A stretch of DNA of 64,000 nt from a bacterium (GTDB lineage: Bacteria > Planctomycetota > UBA1135 > UBA2386), in contig JANSXC010000003.1 in NCBI GenBank assembly GCA_024743115.1, positions 310,001-374,000 of the forward strand, written 5' to 3'. The position numbers were made by a program, and so were the translations under genes. Every line of letters begins with the position of its first letter. Position 1 is the first letter of the stretch. Below, piece by piece: positions 8,350-15,542 of the stretch. Below the pieces are notes generated by a model. The model searched no databases, had not been told where the DNA came from, and saw only the letters and a program-made list of their open reading frames with translations.

Positions 8350-9492
8350 ATGAACCCCCCTTCAGCGCTTGTTCGCGTTCTGCTCACGGTCCTCGTTGCG
8401 GCTGCAGCGAACGCTCAGACCGCGGCCGGTCGATCGGGTGACCGTTCTTGGGGTTGCGTCCCGGGATCCGCGGCCCAGTTTCGCCGAACCCGGGCGAACG
8501 GCACGGTCGACACCGTGCGTGTCCGGTGTCTAGGCAGACTGCGCAACGGGATCGCCCCGACGGCGTTCGAGTTCCTGAAGGAAGGGGCAGAGAAGGCACA
8601 GTTCTTCTATCGCCAACTTCGCCCCGATGGCCTGTTCACGGTCGGGGTGCCGTCGGGCTACGCGATGCCTCAGAGTCCGGATGAGATCGCCCTCACGTTG
8701 CGCTTCCCGGTTGGGATCGTCGCGCAATGGGAGTCCGCCCTGCACGTCGCCGGCGACGCGCGGTCGGATCCTCTGCCCGACGAAGAGGGCACCGCGAAGC
8801 CCGTCGTGCGACACACGATCGAGGATCCGGCGGTCGAACTGCTCGTCCCGGCGGGGCGGTTTCGCACCGTGTTGGTTCGCTCTTCGTGGAGCCGGCTGGG
8901 CAAACAGCACGTCGAGGAGGTTTGGTACGCCTCTGAAGTGGGAGTCGTTCAGCGACGGTTGTCTCGCGACGGCAAGCTCGTCGTGGCAGAGCGACTGCTG
9001 CGATTCGAACATCCTCGACGCCCGTCGTCGTCGCCGGAGCATACCCTGCGGGCATTCTGTCGGAGGACCGGCGTGCCCCGCGGCGACTTGAATTGGGTTG
9101 CATTGACTTCCGGGCGCATGGCGCCCAGAAGCGAATTCGCTGTCGGGCCTGGCGGGCTTGCGGTCCGGGTTCTGGATGGCGAAGTCGAGGAGTTCGACTG
9201 CAGTGATCCGGAGTCGGTTCGCAGATGGGTCGTCGACGAACGCTGGGTGGATCTTCGATCGGACTTTGCTGCGTACGCCCGTGCGCTGTCGATCGCGAGC
9301 GCGCTCTTGCGAGTTCATGCGGCGCAGTGGGGGCTGCCCGTAGGCGGAGAACCCGCTCAGTCGATCGCCATCGATGACAACGATTGGGTCGGTCTCAGGC
9401 TCGAAGGCTTCGTCGGCCACGCCCGTCCGAGGCTCACCGCGGCGTTTCGGATCGGCCCGGCGGGGGAGATCCGCAATCTGATGATCAAGTAG
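8350..9492 (+). CDS. Secreted protein of unknown function
   Basis: A 380-residue protein with a signal peptide (VRVLLTVLVAAAANA, cleavage near residue 22). The N-terminal 200 residues contain strand-rich sequence with the pattern VELLVPAGRFRTVLVRS followed by VEEVWYASEVGVVQRR. This resembles DUF3108-like periplasmic lipid- or polymer-associated proteins, but I cannot confirm the family. The C-terminal third contains a second alpha/beta segment. It begins 48 bp after the sigma-factor fusion and may be co-transcribed with it, so it could be a target or partner. It ends just before a strong bidirectional terminator. Confidence 0.6.
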   Translation: MNPPSALVRVLLTVLVAAAANAQTAAGRSGDRSWGCVPGSAAQFRRTRANGTVDTVRVRCLGRLRNGIAPTAFEFLKEGAEKAQFFYRQLRPDGLFTVGVPSGYAMPQSPDEIALTLRFPVGIVAQWESALHVAGDARSDPLPDEEGTAKPVVRHTIEDPAVELLVPAGRFRTVLVRSSWSRLGKQHVEEVWYASEVGVVQRRLSRDGKLVVAERLLRFEHPRRPSSSPEHTLRAFCRRTGVPRGDLNWVALTSGRMAPRSEFAVGPGGLAVRVLDGEVEEFDCSDPESVRRWVVDERWVDLRSDFAAYARALSIASALLRVHAAQWGLPVGGEPAQSIAIDDNDWVGLRLEGFVGHARPRLTAAFRIGPAGEIRNLMIK

Positions 9493-9497
9493 GAGTT

Positions 9498-9526
9498 GAG
9501 GCACCCTGCGTTCGCGCAGGGGCCTC
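9498..9526. terminator. Bidirectional terminator with TTCG tetraloop
   Basis: GAGGC-A-CCCTGCG pairs with CGCAGGGGCCTC: 12 base pairs, one bulged A and a TTCG tetraloop. It fills the 36-bp gap between the convergent genes that end at 9492 (plus) and 9529 (minus), exactly where a shared terminator is expected. Confidence 0.75.
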
Positions 9527-9528
9527 GT

Positions 9529-11175
9529 TCAGCGGCGCAGTAGCTCGGCCACTTCGTCGGCGACCAAGTCGGCGATCAACCCGTAGCCCGCGTCGGTGCA
9601 GTGACCGTCCCGAATGAACAGTTCGGAACGTTCGCGACCCCGCAGCTCACGGGCGAAGTGCGGGCTGAGATCGAGCCAGCGGGCGCCGATTCGTCGGGCC
9701 GCGTCGGCCTGGGTCCGCGCCCGCGCGGGGTCGTGGCTGGGGTAGCCGAGAACGATCACGGCCGCGCCGGCGGCGATCGCGCGCTGGCCCATGCGCTCCA
9801 GGTGGTCGCGCAGGATGTCACGCCAGGCCGGATTGCCCTCGCCCCGGTAGACCTCGGCGAGGATCGGCTCGAACTCAGCGTCGATCTGCGGCCATCGACT
9901 CCGCACGCGACCCATCGACTCCGCGACGACGGCCTCTGGCAGCCGTTGGCCCGCGACGGCCAGTCGGCGGGCGGTCATCGAGGGATGACGATCGAGCAGT
10001 TCGGCACCGACCAGCAGGCGCGCGAGTTGCTCCGCCGCAGCCGCGCGATCCGCCAGGGCCAGATCACGCATGACTCGCGCGGAGGTATCCGGTGCGGACG
10101 TCTGCAGCAGCCTGAGGCTGTGGATCGCCGCATCACGGAACGTGTCGAGATCGCCGAGCGCGAGTCTCGTTTCCGTGAGCGTGAGCCAGGCCGTGACCGA
10201 GGCCGGTTCGACGGCGATCCTCGCCCGCGCCGCCGCCCTCGCGGCCTCGGTCCTACCGATCTCCCGCAGCGTCCAGACCAACCAGTCCGCGGCCACCGAG
10301 GAACCGTCGCTCGCAACGACCTGCTCGAGCCGCTGCACCGTGGCGCTGGGATCGGCACTCGTCAGCCGTTCGGCCTTCGCGAGCAATGCCAGCGCGTGGG
10401 CGGAATCCGGGTGCGCGCTCGCGGCCTCGCGGGCCAGGGCGAGCGCCATGGTCGTGTCGCCGCGCGCCAGGCTCGCACCGAACCGGGGCGGCAGCTCGCC
10501 GAGGGATCGGTCGCGCACCAGCCGCTGCGGGGCGGGCAATGGTTCTGGCGTCACGCCGGCGGCCGCCGCGTATTCGATGAGCAGCGCGAATCCGGCCTGG
10601 ATCCGGCCCACGTTCGCGGGCGGACTCGGTTCGGTCGGCGCCGACGGCTCGGCGGCGGGCGAGGACCGATGCCAGCTGCCGAAGGAGAACCGGAAGGCGA
10701 GGGCGAGAAGTTCGCCAGTGCGCCACTTCCACTCGAACCCTTTCGCTGGAGCCGCATCGGGGCCGGACGTTCCCACTGCGACCCGCTCGGGCCGCGACCA
10801 CTCGTCATTGGTCCCGAGCAGAATGCAGACGACGCGCACGCCCGGGCGAATGTTGGCCGCGAGATACTCGAGACCGGCGCGCGAGTTGCGCCCCGGCCGA
10901 CCCGCATTGATCACGCGGATCTCGTGCCCCGCCGCAGCGAGTCGACGTTCCAATGCCGCCGGGTAACTCCGTTCGGGCGACGAAGCGCCGATCCCGAACG
11001 TGAAGCTGTCGCCGATGCAAAGCACATGCGGTTCGCCAGCGACCGCGGTCCCGACCGGCGCAGTTCTCCAAGCGACGACGGCGGCACCGAGCTGCAGCAC
11101 GAGCTCGAGCGCCAGCGCGAACACGGCGACCGCCAGACCGAACAGCCGCAGGCGTCGTCGGGCGGAGGAGCGCAT
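9529..11175 (-). CDS. Membrane-anchored SGNH/GDSL hydrolase with inserted TPR-like region (paralog 3)
   Basis: A 548-residue protein. The Arg-rich N-terminus and one transmembrane segment (about 11-36) are followed by GDSF at 55-58, the Asn block near 90 (NAGRPGRNS) and GTND at 121-124, followed by EWSRP. The block V motif DGHCTD (Asp 523, His 525) lies 20 residues before the end. The central region (about 200-420) is made of Ala-rich helical repeats of TPR type. It is the third gene of the minus-strand operon carbamoyltransferase-SxtJ-SGNH and starts 8 bp after the SxtJ stop. That ties this hydrolase family to carbamoylation of an extracytoplasmic substrate, as inference. The order of the conserved blocks matches the genes at 51 and 2183. 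Confidence 0.83.
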   Translation of the reverse strand: MRSSARRRLRLFGLAVAVFALALELVLQLGAAVVAWRTAPVGTAVAGEPHVLCIGDSFTFGIGASSPERSYPAALERRLAAAGHEIRVINAGRPGRNSRAGLEYLAANIRPGVRVVCILLGTNDEWSRPERVAVGTSGPDAAPAKGFEWKWRTGELLALAFRFSFGSWHRSSPAAEPSAPTEPSPPANVGRIQAGFALLIEYAAAAGVTPEPLPAPQRLVRDRSLGELPPRFGASLARGDTTMALALAREAASAHPDSAHALALLAKAERLTSADPSATVQRLEQVVASDGSSVAADWLVWTLREIGRTEAARAAARARIAVEPASVTAWLTLTETRLALGDLDTFRDAAIHSLRLLQTSAPDTSARVMRDLALADRAAAAEQLARLLVGAELLDRHPSMTARRLAVAGQRLPEAVVAESMGRVRSRWPQIDAEFEPILAEVYRGEGNPAWRDILRDHLERMGQRAIAAGAAVIVLGYPSHDPARARTQADAARRIGARWLDLSPHFARELRGRERSELFIRDGHCTDAGYGLIADLVADEVAELLRR

Positions 11176-11183
11176 GACGCGCC

Positions 11184-11612
11184 TCAGTATAGTTTGAAGT
11201 AGCTCGCCGGACTGCGCGCGGCGCCGCGGTCGACCCAGTAGGTCTTGGCGTTCGGATCCGGGCGCTTGCCCATCGCATCACGGCCGATCAGTTTGAAGAT
11301 CAGGCCGATCGGGGTCATCACGAGATAGAAGATCGCGGCCATGAGCACGTGCGAGAGCACGAAGCCGATCGGCAGCGCGACGACCATCAACACGATGAAG
11401 ATGATCCGCGTCAGCGGCTGGAAGCCCGCAAGGAAGACGGCGAGCTGGAACACGCCGACGCCGAGCGCGGTGAGCACGGCGGGATGGCCGAACGCCCAGC
11501 CGTAGCCGCAGAAGCGCAGCACGACGAGCGCGATCAGCGGCAGGCCGACCACCGCGATGAACGCGAACTGCTTGAGCTGCGCGTGCGGCGGGTTGGTTTC
11601 GATCTTGAACAT
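11184..11612 (-). CDS. sxtJ: SxtJ-family membrane protein
   Basis: A 142-residue protein. Hydrophobic helices at about 16-35, 45-65 and 70-110 are followed by a conserved soluble tail with GLIFKLIGRDAMGKRPDPN and the C-terminal KTYWVDRG...YFKLY pattern. This is the standard layout of SxtJ, named from the saxitoxin cluster, where it sits beside the carbamoyltransferase SxtI. It lies 24 bp downstream of the carbamoyltransferase stop on the same strand and 8 bp before the SGNH hydrolase. The biochemical role is unknown; family members are almost always encoded next to NodU/CmcH-type carbamoyltransferases. Confidence 0.85.
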   Translation of the reverse strand: MFKIETNPPHAQLKQFAFIAVVGLPLIALVVLRFCGYGWAFGHPAVLTALGVGVFQLAVFLAGFQPLTRIIFIVLMVVALPIGFVLSHVLMAAIFYLVMTPIGLIFKLIGRDAMGKRPDPNAKTYWVDRGAARSPASYFKLY

Positions 11613-11636
11613 GTCGGTTCTGGGCCTGCTGGTGGA

Positions 11637-13469
11637 CTAGTCGAGGGCGAAGGCGGACAGGTACTTCTCGCGATCGACCTCGGGGAGGTCCTGCTGCGCG
11701 ACCCGGCGAATGACGAAGTTCTCGAGCACGAGCACGTCCATCTCGGTGCCGAGGAAACAACGCAGCGCATCCTGTGGCGTGCAGACGATCGGTTCGCCAC
11801 GCACGTTGAAGCTGGTGTTGATGAGCACGGGGCAGCCGGTGCGCTGCTTGAAGCTCTTCATCATGTTCGCGAGGCGCGGGTTGTACTCGCCGTCGACGGT
11901 CTGCAGGCGCGCCGAGTAGTCGACGTGCGTGACCGCGGGAATCACCGACCGCAGCTGCTTGAGCTTGTCGAGTCCGTGCAGGCCGCCCTCGACGTCCTTG
12001 CGCTTCTCGTCGCGAACGGGCGCGACGATGAGCATGTAGGGGCTGTCGTGGCGCGGTTCGATATCGAAATACTCGCTCGCGTCATCACGCAGGACGATCG
12101 GCGCGAACGGCCGGAACGACTCGCGGAACTTGATCTTGAGGTTCATCACGCTCTGCATCTTGGGCGAGCGCGCGTCACCGATGATGCTGCGCGAACCGAG
12201 CGCGCGCGGGCCGAACTCCATCGGACCTTGAAACCACCCGATGACGTTCTCGTCCTCGATGAGCTCCGCGACGCGATCGGCGAGCTGATCCTCGCCCTGG
12301 CATTCCTCGAAGACGATGTTCTCGCCCTGCAGGAAGTCGCGAATCTCGTCGCTCTCGTACTTCGGCCCGAGCAGGCTGCCGCGCTGCGAGTCGGCGGCCT
12401 TCACCGTGCGCGGCTTGTTCAGCAGATTGTGCCAGACCATCTGTGCACAACCGAGCGCGCCGCCGGCATCACCCGCTGCGGGCTGGATCCAGATCTTGTC
12501 GAACGGGCCTTCGCGCAGCACCTTGCCGTTGCCGACGCAGTTGAGCGCGACGCCGCCCGCGAGGCAGAGGTTCTGCTTGCCCGTGACCTCGTGCGCGTGC
12601 CGCACCGTGCGCAGCATCACGTCCTCGGTGACCTTCTGCACCGACGCGGCGAGATCCATCTGCCGCTGCTCGAGGTCGGTCTCCGGCCGGCGCGGGTCGC
12701 TGCCGAACAGCTCGTGGAACTTCGGGCCCGTCATCGTCAGACCCTGGCAGTAGTTGAAGTAGCTCTGATCGAGGCGGAACGAACCGTCGTCGCGCAGGTC
12801 GATCAGGTGATCGCGGATCAGTTTCTCGTACTTCGGCTCGCCATAGGGCGCGAGCCCCATCAGCTTGTACTCGCCGCTGTTGACCTTGAAGCCGCAGTAG
12901 TAGGTGAATGCGGAGTAGAGCAGGCCGATCGAGTGCGGGAAGCGCACCTCTTTCAGCATCCGCATCTTGTTGCCCTCGCCGACCGCGATCGACGTCGTCG
13001 CCCACTCGCCGACGCCGTCCATCGTGACGATCGCGGCCTCCTCGAACGGCGACGGGAAGAACGCCGACGCGGCATGGCTCTCGTGATGCTCAGGGAAGAC
13101 GTAGCGGTTCTTCGGCTTCGTCCCCAGGCTCTTGGTCAGCATGCTGCGCATGTGCAGCTTCTTGCCGAGCCAGATCGGCACCGCCTTGCTGAACGACTTC
13201 AGCCCAATCGGCGCAAACCCGAGGTAGGTCTCGATCAGCCGATGGAACTTCAGGATCGGCTTGTCATAGAACGCGACGAAGTCGAGGTCCTTGGCGGTGA
13301 TCCCGGCCTGGTCCAGGCAGTACTGCACCGCGTTGGCGGGGTAGTCGGCGTCGTGCTTCTTGCGCGTGAACCGTTCTTCTTGCACGGCCGCGACGATCTC
13401 ACCGTCGGCGAGGAGCGCAGCCGCGGAATCGTGGTAGTAGGCGGAGATGCCGAGAACGTAGGTAGGCAT
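11637..13469 (-). CDS. O-carbamoyltransferase, NodU/CmcH/TobZ/SxtI family
   Basis: A 610-residue enzyme that would transfer a carbamoyl group from carbamoyl phosphate, via carbamoyl adenylate, to a hydroxyl group of a sugar or other small molecule. The N-terminal Kae1-like half opens with YVLGISAYYHDSAAALL and EERFTRKKHD, and carries the metal-binding-type His pattern in PEHHESHAASAF. The C-terminal half has the YrdC-like features GWFQGPMEFGPRALGSRSI and VRDEKRKD, and ends with LINTSFNVRGEPIVCTPQDA. Length and motifs are complete. The ATG at 13469 was chosen because the upstream frame is unrelated to the family. It is first in an operon with SxtJ and an SGNH hydrolase. The acceptor is unknown; a surface glycan is a reasonable guess from its neighbours. 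Confidence 0.93.
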   Translation of the reverse strand: MPTYVLGISAYYHDSAAALLADGEIVAAVQEERFTRKKHDADYPANAVQYCLDQAGITAKDLDFVAFYDKPILKFHRLIETYLGFAPIGLKSFSKAVPIWLGKKLHMRSMLTKSLGTKPKNRYVFPEHHESHAASAFFPSPFEEAAIVTMDGVGEWATTSIAVGEGNKMRMLKEVRFPHSIGLLYSAFTYYCGFKVNSGEYKLMGLAPYGEPKYEKLIRDHLIDLRDDGSFRLDQSYFNYCQGLTMTGPKFHELFGSDPRRPETDLEQRQMDLAASVQKVTEDVMLRTVRHAHEVTGKQNLCLAGGVALNCVGNGKVLREGPFDKIWIQPAAGDAGGALGCAQMVWHNLLNKPRTVKAADSQRGSLLGPKYESDEIRDFLQGENIVFEECQGEDQLADRVAELIEDENVIGWFQGPMEFGPRALGSRSIIGDARSPKMQSVMNLKIKFRESFRPFAPIVLRDDASEYFDIEPRHDSPYMLIVAPVRDEKRKDVEGGLHGLDKLKQLRSVIPAVTHVDYSARLQTVDGEYNPRLANMMKSFKQRTGCPVLINTSFNVRGEPIVCTPQDALRCFLGTEMDVLVLENFVIRRVAQQDLPEVDREKYLSAFALD

Positions 13470-13489
13470 GGGGGGCGAGAAGCTTAGCT

Positions 13490-13546
13490 CGCCTCGGCAT
13501 GCTGCCAACAGCTCGCCGCCGAGGATGTCCAAAACCGCGAAACGAC
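13490..13546 (+). repeat. 57-bp direct repeat, copy 1: decayed 5' end of an SGNH gene
   Basis: It matches 15486-15542 at 51 of 57 positions in the same orientation. It holds the same upstream CATGCTGCC/TATGCTGCC element, a start codon at 13525 and the first codons (MSKTAKR). After this point similarity stops. The open frame runs on to 13728 but reads Arg/Ala-rich sequence with no SGNH motifs. It is best read as the remnant of a duplicated SGNH gene. Confidence 0.7.
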
Positions 13547-13728
13547 GGCCGCTTCTCGTCGTCAGCGGGCGCGGCCCCGCACGCTGGTTGCGACTGGATT
13601 CAGCCCATCGCATCGGTGAGACCGCCGCTTCGACGAACTCACGCGTGCCGGCGAGGCATGCAGTGCACGTCGATCAGCCGGCCGGCGCCGGGCGACCTAC
13701 GTCGGCCATGTTCACCGAAGCCAGGTGA
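13525..13728 (+). pseudogene. Remnant of SGNH hydrolase 5' end
   Basis: This open frame of 67 codons begins MSKTAKRRPLLVVSG, which parallels MSKTAKRLLLLGG of the intact SGNH gene at 15521. It then diverges into low-complexity sequence with no membrane helix and no GDS block, and overlaps the 3' end of the convergent BNR-protein gene by 17 bp. I call it a nonfunctional fragment. Expression as a short peptide cannot be excluded. Confidence 0.45.
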
Positions 13729-15310
13729 CGACCGCCCGCGTCGACGAGAAGCCCCCGGCCGCGCCAGGATCGATGACGAACGCCTGACTCGTCATGGGCA
13801 GGCCCGCGAACGACATCGTCGGTGGTATGGCGACCGGCAGAGTCGCATCGCCGCCGGTCGATGTCGTGAACACGAATGGTCCGATCGGCCGCAAGACATG
13901 CAGGATCGCCGCCCCGAACGGCAGGTCCACCGGGATTCGAAAGCCGACCGCGAATGCCCCGAGTGCATTGGCCGGGGCATCGGAGAGTTCGAGCGCGAAG
14001 CTGGTTCCCGGGTAGACGTTGCCGGCGCCACGCAGGAACGGAGTGATGCCGCCGCTGCCCGGTGTTCCTTGACCGTGTGAGGTGTGACCGGAGTGGACGT
14101 AGACGAAGTAGTCGTCGATCGGGAAGCTGTTGTAGAAGTCCTCAGCGATCGCGAGGTTGCGGTCCGAGCCGGGGAAGAACGCGACGTCCGCGGGGCCCTC
14201 GATCAGGCGCCAGTTCGTGCCGTAGTCGACCGATTGCAAGACCCCCTGACTACCGCCAGCCGGGCCCAACCAATCGAGCCGCACGTACTGCGCGTCGCCC
14301 CCGACCGCTGGCAGTGCCGAGCCAAGGAGGGTCGGGGTGGTCAGGGTCCACGGGTTCGGCAACCAGGTCTGGCCACCGTCCTGTGAGACGTTGATCTCGA
14401 CGCGGTATGCCGGGAACCCGCCGGTGGCTCCCGACAAGACGACGGTCTGGCCATCGACTGCCAGGCCCTGTACCACGGTCATTCCGGTGCCCAGCACTTG
14501 TGACCACGTCACCCCGCCGTCAACGGAGCGCAGAATCTGCGGCTGCACCTGCGGGTGCAGGTGCGGCAGGACGACGATCAGATTGCTCGGGTGGCCGGCG
14601 AGGTAGCGGTGCCGCAGCGGCGAGACGACGCGGGGCGTCGATAGCCAGGTCAGGCCGCCGTCGGTCGAGCGTTGCTGCAGCGTGTTGCCGTTGTGATCCC
14701 AGAACAGGTGGACGTCGGTCCCTGCCGCGATCTTGGTCAGGCGCGACGGAATCCCGGTCGCCAGTCCCGTGTCGATCCTGGTCGGATTCGGGTTCCAGGT
14801 CAGGCCGCCGTCCAACGAATGGTTGGCCCACATCCGATTGCCGAGATGTTCCGCCCACATCACGCTGACGGTCGAGCCATCGATGTGCACCCGAGCTTCG
14901 CTCGTGTGGAACGGGATCTGGGCCGCGACGAGCTGCGGACCCGTCCAGGTCTGGCCACGATCGCTCGAGGCCCACACCTGCACCCCGACAGCCGAGATCG
15001 CGGCGATCACGGCGCGGGCACCGTCGAACGAGAAGTCATAGGCGCTGTACTGCTGGCCACCGATGACTCTTGGACCAGCCCAGGTGAGTCCGCCATCCTG
15101 CGAGCGGTAGTAGCGGATCACCCCGAACGAACCGTACGTCAGCAGGTGCACCACCTCGCCGTCCTGCTCGACGCGCGTGTTGACGGCGGCGATGTTGTGC
15201 CCCGGATCGATCGGTGTCGCGCTCGCCGGCGCTTGCGCAACCGCTGAGCTCGCGATCGTGGATGCGATCAGGGATGTCGCGAGAACTCCCGCCCATGTGC
15301 TCTTCACCAT
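13712..15310 (-). CDS. Secreted sialidase-like (BNR repeat) beta-propeller protein
   Basis: A 532-residue protein with a signal peptide (AGVLATSLIASTIASSAVAQA, cleavage near residue 25). Seven Asp-box (BNR) repeats of the form S-x-D-G-G-x-T-W are visible: RSQDGGLTW, SSDRGQTW, HSLDGGLTW, RSTDGGLTW, RSVDGGVTW, VSQDGGQTW and the degenerate QSVDYGTNW. This fits a six- or seven-bladed propeller. The last 120 residues, from GTPGSGGITPFL, form a separate beta-rich domain typical of exported planctomycete proteins. Sialidase catalytic residues were not identified, so binding rather than hydrolysis is possible. The ATG at 15310 gives a proper signal peptide, while the longer frame upstream is Arg-rich. 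The gene lies between the two 57-bp direct repeats. Confidence 0.82.
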   Translation of the reverse strand: MVKSTWAGVLATSLIASTIASSAVAQAPASATPIDPGHNIAAVNTRVEQDGEVVHLLTYGSFGVIRYYRSQDGGLTWAGPRVIGGQQYSAYDFSFDGARAVIAAISAVGVQVWASSDRGQTWTGPQLVAAQIPFHTSEARVHIDGSTVSVMWAEHLGNRMWANHSLDGGLTWNPNPTRIDTGLATGIPSRLTKIAAGTDVHLFWDHNGNTLQQRSTDGGLTWLSTPRVVSPLRHRYLAGHPSNLIVVLPHLHPQVQPQILRSVDGGVTWSQVLGTGMTVVQGLAVDGQTVVLSGATGGFPAYRVEINVSQDGGQTWLPNPWTLTTPTLLGSALPAVGGDAQYVRLDWLGPAGGSQGVLQSVDYGTNWRLIEGPADVAFFPGSDRNLAIAEDFYNSFPIDDYFVYVHSGHTSHGQGTPGSGGITPFLRGAGNVYPGTSFALELSDAPANALGAFAVGFRIPVDLPFGAAILHVLRPIGPFVFTTSTGGDATLPVAIPPTMSFAGLPMTSQAFVIDPGAAGGFSSTRAVVTWLR

Positions 15311-15485
15311 GCACCGACTGTGAGGGTGATTGCGCAGTTGCACAAGTAGGGGCCGTTTGCCGCACGGACGACGCTCGTCGGGTGACCGACGCCTGCCGTC
15401 GAAGCACCGTCGGCGGGTAGCCGGGAGCAGTGGTTCCATCCGCGCTCCACACGAAGAACGACATCACATGGACCGCCGACCACGC

Positions 15486-15542
15486 CGCCTCAGTATGCTG
15501 CCAGCAGCCCGCCGCCGATGATGTCCAAGACCGCGAAACGAC
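15486..15542 (+). repeat. 57-bp direct repeat, copy 2: 5' end of intact SGNH gene
   Basis: This is the partner of 13490-13546 (6 mismatches). It includes TATGCTGCC at 15494-15502, a likely -10 region, and the first seven codons of the SGNH gene. The two copies are 1,996 bp apart and enclose the BNR-protein gene. Confidence 0.7.

Noticed and set aside
13468..13728. 86-codon frame as a complete new gene
   Set aside because: Only the first seven codons after the internal ATG match an SGNH gene. The rest is low complexity, so it was recorded as a remnant instead.
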